A DNA stretch of 64,000 bases from Methylocaldum sp002005105 (GTDB lineage: Bacteria > Pseudomonadota > Gammaproteobacteria > Methylococcales > Methylococcaceae), in NCBI RefSeq assembly GCF_051027545.1, contig NZ_CP194902.1, positions 496,001-560,000 of the forward strand. Direction: 5' to 3'. Below the pieces are notes generated by a model. That model saw only the letters and a program-made list of their open reading frames with translations. It ran no database searches and had not been told where the DNA came from. A program made the translations under genes and the position numbers. Shown piece by piece: positions 60,665-64,000 of this stretch (positions within the stretch are counted from its first letter, which is position 1; each line of letters begins with the position of its first letter).

Positions 60665-62455
60665 TCACCTATCCACATCCGACATCACGAAATCGATGCT
60701 CCCCAGGATCGCGATGAGATCGGCGATCATGAGGCCGCGCGACATCAGTGGAATCATCTGAAGATGGGGGAACGAGGCGGTACGGACGCGGGTACGGTAG
60801 GACGTCGTGTTGCCGTCGCTCGTCAGGTAATAGCGATACAGCCCCTTGGTCCCTTCCACGCAGGCGGAGCCCTCCCCGGCCGGGATTACCGGCCCCCAGC
60901 TGACGTTCAGAAAGTGCTGGATCAGCGTCTCGATGTCGTGCATGGTCCGCGCTTTCGGCGGTGGAGTCGTCAACGGATGAAACGCCTTGTAGGGGCCCGA
61001 TGGCATGTTGTTCAGGCATTGCTCGATTATTCTTAAGCTCTGCCGCATTTCTTCGACCCGCACCAGGCACCGGTCGTAGCAGTCCCCGTTTTTCCCCGAC
61101 GGGACCTCGAATTCGAAATTTTCGTAGCCGGAATAGGGACGCGCCTTGCGGTAGTCCCAGGCGAGACCTGTGGCCCTTAACCCCGGTCCGGTAGCGCCCC
61201 AGTCGATCGCCTCTTTCGTGTCGTAAACGCCGATGCCCTGGGTGCGCCGCTTGAGGATGCTGTTCGCCAGCACCATCTTGTCGTAGTGCGCCAGCCGTTT
61301 CGGAAAATAGTCGACGAATTCCCGCACCTTCTTGTCCCAGCCCTCGGGCAAATCCATCGCCGTGCCGCCGATGCGAAAAAAGCTGGAGTGCATGCGCCCA
61401 CCGGTAATGGCTTCGATGATTTCGAAGACCCTCTCGCGATCGACGAACATGTAGAAAACCGGCGATAGTTGTCCGACGTCCTGTGCGAAGGTGCCGTAAA
61501 ACAAGAGGTGATTGTTGATCCGGTAAAACTCCGAGATCATCACCCGGATTGTCTGCGCCCTGGGCGGCACCTCGATGCCGGCCATTTGTTCCAGCGCCAT
61601 GACGTAAGGCAGGTTGTTCAGCGAGCCGCCGAGATAATCCACCCGGTCGGTATAAGGGATGTAGGTATGCCAGGACTGGCGTTCGCCCATCTTTTCCGCG
61701 GCACGATGGTGATAGCCGATATCCGGCACGGCATCGACTATTTCCTCGCCGTCGAGCTGCAGGGCGATGCGGAATACCCCGTGCACGCTGGGGTGGTTAG
61801 GGCCGAGATTGAGAAACAGAAAATCGCTGCTGTTCTTCTGCCGTTTCATGCCCCATTCCTCGGGCACAAACCGCAAGGCCTCCTGCTCCGCCTCCTGCTT
61901 TTGCTCGGGCAACGAGAACCGCCCCATCTCGGTGGCCCGCGCCGGATGGTCCTTGCGCAGCGGATACCCTTTCCAGGTGGGCGGCATCAGGATACGGCGG
62001 AGATTCGGATGGCCTTCGAAGCGAATCCCGAACATGTCGTAGACTTCGCGCTCGTACCAGTTGGCGTTGGGCCAAAGCGAGGCGATGCTCGGCACGCTCA
62101 AACCGCCATTGGCCAAGGCGACCTTGAGACGGATATCCTCGTTCCGATCGAAAGACAAAAGATGATAGACCAGCGTGAATTCGCTGGCCGGGAGCCCATC
62201 CCGGTATTGGCGCAGGCGCTCGTCCACCGCGGTGAGATCGAACAGCATGGGGTATGGCCGCTCGGTCTCGCGCTTCAGATAAGTCAGACAATCGACGAAA
62301 CGGTCCTTGCTTACCCAAAGGGTTGGAATGCCGTCATAGGTGGATTGAACGGTAAATTCGTCATCCCCGAAACGGCGCCGGAGTTCGCCGACGATAGCGC
62401 CGGTCTTCGGCCTTTCCGTCGTTGTCGCGCTGCCTGCCGTCGTGGTAAAAGTCAT
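60665..62455 (-). CDS. nuoCD: NADH-quinone oxidoreductase subunit C/D fusion
   Basis: A 596-residue fused subunit. Residues about 20-180 are NuoC (LTAVDERLRQY, WYEREVYDMFGIRFEGHPNLRRIL) and about 200-596 are NuoD (LNLGPNHPSVHGVFRIALQLDGEEIVD-type start LGPNHPSVHGVFRI, then ERQSWHTYIPYTDRVDYLGG and IGSIDFVMSDVDR-like end GSIDFVMSDVDR). The NuoD part holds the quinone-site histidine and tyrosine region. The fusion is typical of many gammaproteobacteria. Confidence 0.95.
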   Translation of the reverse strand: MTFTTTAGSATTTERPKTGAIVGELRRRFGDDEFTVQSTYDGIPTLWVSKDRFVDCLTYLKRETERPYPMLFDLTAVDERLRQYRDGLPASEFTLVYHLLSFDRNEDIRLKVALANGGLSVPSIASLWPNANWYEREVYDMFGIRFEGHPNLRRILMPPTWKGYPLRKDHPARATEMGRFSLPEQKQEAEQEALRFVPEEWGMKRQKNSSDFLFLNLGPNHPSVHGVFRIALQLDGEEIVDAVPDIGYHHRAAEKMGERQSWHTYIPYTDRVDYLGGSLNNLPYVMALEQMAGIEVPPRAQTIRVMISEFYRINNHLLFYGTFAQDVGQLSPVFYMFVDRERVFEIIEAITGGRMHSSFFRIGGTAMDLPEGWDKKVREFVDYFPKRLAHYDKMVLANSILKRRTQGIGVYDTKEAIDWGATGPGLRATGLAWDYRKARPYSGYENFEFEVPSGKNGDCYDRCLVRVEEMRQSLRIIEQCLNNMPSGPYKAFHPLTTPPPKARTMHDIETLIQHFLNVSWGPVIPAGEGSACVEGTKGLYRYYLTSDGNTTSYRTRVRTASFPHLQMIPLMSRGLMIADLIAILGSIDFVMSDVDR

Positions 62456-62465
62456 CCTAAATACC

Positions 62466-63104
62466 TTAAAGGCGATCCGGACTGCGCAACTCGGTGGCCC
62501 TCATGCGCTCCGGAGTCTTGAGGTCTCGGAAGCTTTTGATCGGCGCTTTCTGAACACCGCCTTCGCCGACCGTCCAGCCTAGGGGCCGTCTCTCTTTTCC
62601 GATCGACTCCTGCAGCAGGATCAGACCTTCGAGCAAGGCGTCCGGACGCGGCGGGCAGCCCGGCACATACACGTCGACCGGCAAAAATTTGTCCACACCC
62701 TGAACCACACTGTAAACATCGTACATCCCGCCCGAATTGGCGCACGACCCCATGGAAATCACCCAGCGCGGCTCCAGCAACTGCTCGTAGAGACGCTTGA
62801 TGACCGGAGCCATTTTCATGAAGACCGTGCCGGAAATCACGATCAGGTCCGCTTGCCGCGGGCTTGCCCGGATCACCTCGGAACCGAAGCGGGCGATATC
62901 GTAACGGCTCGTGAAAGCGGTGGCCATTTCGACGTAGCAACAGGAAAGCCCGAAATTGAAAGGCCAGACGGAATTCGCTCGACCCCAGGCGATCAGGTCC
63001 TCCAACTTCGCCATGAGCAGGTTGCGGCGCATGGCTTCCTCGCTGACGCGCTCGCCGGGGCGGGGCGCTGGGTCGGAATCGGCTTTGGTAAGAGTCCACT
63101 CCAT
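62466..63104 (-). CDS. nuoB: NADH-quinone oxidoreductase subunit B
   Basis: A 212-residue subunit carrying cluster N2, the last step before quinone. The ligand pair is NFGLSCCYVEM (adjacent cysteines near 52-53), with the others in SMGSCANSGG and YVPGCPPRPDALLEG. Ten bases separate it from nuoCD and twelve from nuoA. Confidence 0.95.
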   Translation of the reverse strand: MEWTLTKADSDPAPRPGERVSEEAMRRNLLMAKLEDLIAWGRANSVWPFNFGLSCCYVEMATAFTSRYDIARFGSEVIRASPRQADLIVISGTVFMKMAPVIKRLYEQLLEPRWVISMGSCANSGGMYDVYSVVQGVDKFLPVDVYVPGCPPRPDALLEGLILLQESIGKERRPLGWTVGEGGVQKAPIKSFRDLKTPERMRATELRSPDRL

Positions 63105-63116
63105 CCCGTACTCCCC

Positions 63117-63530
63117 TTAAATTTGTAGTCGGGCATCCTGCAATTTCTGCCGCTCGGCACGCCAATCCAGAGCGCCGATCCGCCAGAGATAAACCAGAGC
63201 GGCCAGCAAAATGCCGATGAACACCAGCATTTCGATGTACCCGATCCACCCGGCCTCGCGAAAGGCGACGGCCCAAGCGAGGATAAAAACGGCTTCCAGG
63301 TCGAAGATCACGAAAAAGATGGCGACCGGATAAAACCGTATGGTGAGGCGCACATGAATATCGCCTACTGGCACGACGCCGGATTCAAAAGGCTCGCCGG
63401 TCGCGCGTCCGCGACTGGGCCGGGCAAGAAAACGGGGGATCACCAACATCGCCGCGATTACGACCATGATCGCCGCGATATAAGCGATGAACGGCCAAAG
63501 ATTCGATGCCTGCACCAGATCGGCATTCAT
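63117..63530 (-). CDS. nuoA: NADH-quinone oxidoreductase subunit A
   Basis: A 137-residue subunit with three membrane helices. The loop between helices 1 and 2 reads GEPFESGVVPVGDIHVRLTIRF-like, with EPFESGVVPVGDIHVR visible, and helix 2 has FFVIFDLEAVFILAWAV with conserved acidic residues. The loop cysteine of many NuoA proteins (ESG..P) is replaced by valine. It is the first gene of the operon; the ATG at 63530 has GGAGTGG upstream. The operon promoter must lie in 63531-63799, shared with argS. Confidence 0.93.
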   Translation of the reverse strand: MNADLVQASNLWPFIAYIAAIMVVIAAMLVIPRFLARPSRGRATGEPFESGVVPVGDIHVRLTIRFYPVAIFFVIFDLEAVFILAWAVAFREAGWIGYIEMLVFIGILLAALVYLWRIGALDWRAERQKLQDARLQI

Positions 63531-63799
63531 GCCACTCCTCCGGATGTGCTGCAGCGGACTGCAAGGGCGATCAACTTGCCCGCAGATTAATCGGACCGGC
63601 CGCAACCGGCCTATAAGTAGAAATACATAGTTCCGAAAAACCATTCGGGACGAACGGCGTTTGGGGCTGAGCCAGGAAGACGAGCGACAGGAAGGCGACC
63701 ATGCGGCATTCACAGGCCCTTGGCAGTCGCTGCGTTGCAAGCACGTCCGCGATTTTAGGATAATAGCCGCTCATTTTTCCCGTCCTAACCATTCCCCGC

Positions 63800-64000
63800 A
63801 TGAAAAAACGTCTGGAGAATCTGCTGCATGGCGCCGTTTCCGCATTGAAAGCGAATGGCGAGCTACCTCCCGATATCGATCCGACCATTATGGTGGAGCG
63901 TGCGCGCGATGCGCAGCACGGCGATTTCGCCTCCAATCTCGCAATGACCCTGGCAAAGGCCGCCAAATGCAATCCCCGACAGTTGGCGGAAAAAATCGTG
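63800..64000 (+). CDS. argS: arginyl-tRNA synthetase, N-terminal part (runs off the window)
   Basis: An open frame of 67 codons from the ATG at 63800 continues past the end of the window. MKKRLENLLHGAVSALKANG, ERARDAQHGDFASNLAMTLAKAA and NPRQLAEKIV match the additional N-terminal (Add-1) domain of ArgRS, where the DFASNLAM motif is diagnostic. The enzyme charges tRNA-Arg. It diverges from nuoA. Confidence 0.92.
   Translation, partial: MKKRLENLLHGAVSALKANGELPPDIDPTIMVERARDAQHGDFASNLAMTLAKAAKCNPRQLAEKIV

Noticed and set aside
63531..63799. Small gene upstream of nuoA
   Set aside because: The open frames there are extensions or antisense of nuoA and argS; the gap is better explained as the shared divergent promoter region.

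Overview
The window is high-GC bacterial chromosome, most likely from a gammaproteobacterial methylotroph of the Methylococcales type. The evidence is a canonical formaldehyde-activating enzyme gene (fae, 31464-31988), a complete nuoA-N complex I operon with a fused nuoCD, and very many short palindromic intergenic repeats. The genus cannot be fixed from this sequence alone. No rRNA, tRNA, CRISPR array, prophage or plasmid functions were seen.

Layout. Positions 1-15300 hold small metabolic and regulatory genes: two membrane proteins, a SAM methyltransferase, a LysR / DUF3047-like / AraC trio, and a compact cluster of MocR regulator, EamA exporter, GST, PhzF-like protein, PLP aminotransferase, GST, EamA exporter and DinB-fold protein. 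Positions 15300-16250 are a dense non-coding repeat block. Positions 16250-22040 carry an osmolyte-type ABC transporter with a fused binding protein and permease, two small exported DUF2380-like proteins, a TetR regulator and a VanZ-like protein. Positions 22280-28215 carry a QseG-like lipoprotein, a GlrK/QseE-like sensor kinase that lacks its phosphoacceptor histidine, and a 1230-residue exported putative glycoside hydrolase. Positions 28220-29700 are a REP / REP-associated tyrosine transposase (RAYT) island with a trypsin-like protease gene. Positions 29847-33647 carry a seven-repeat propeller protein, fae and an exported HEAT-repeat protein.

Positions 33668-47417, all on the minus strand, form a Wzy-type exopolysaccharide locus. 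It has an initiating phosphoglycosyltransferase, a Wza-like exporter, a Wzc-like autokinase, an O-antigen-ligase-like polymerase, a flippase, a methyltransferase and four glycosyltransferases. Together they can start, build, flip, polymerise and export a polysaccharide. Positions 48001-63530, also on the minus strand, are the nuo operon in the order A-B-CD-E-F-G-H-I-J-K-L-M-N. The start of argS diverges from it at the right edge.

The most unusual content is between the genes. Several families of inverted repeats and MITE-like elements share cores such as GTCGGCAA/TTGCCGAC and TTTGCGATTGG. In one family a constant 16-base block alternates with hairpin cores whose stems change in a compensatory way. 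One MITE-like copy (1349-1540) has broken an acetyltransferase gene, and a roughly 610-bp palindromic element sits inside the nuo operon.
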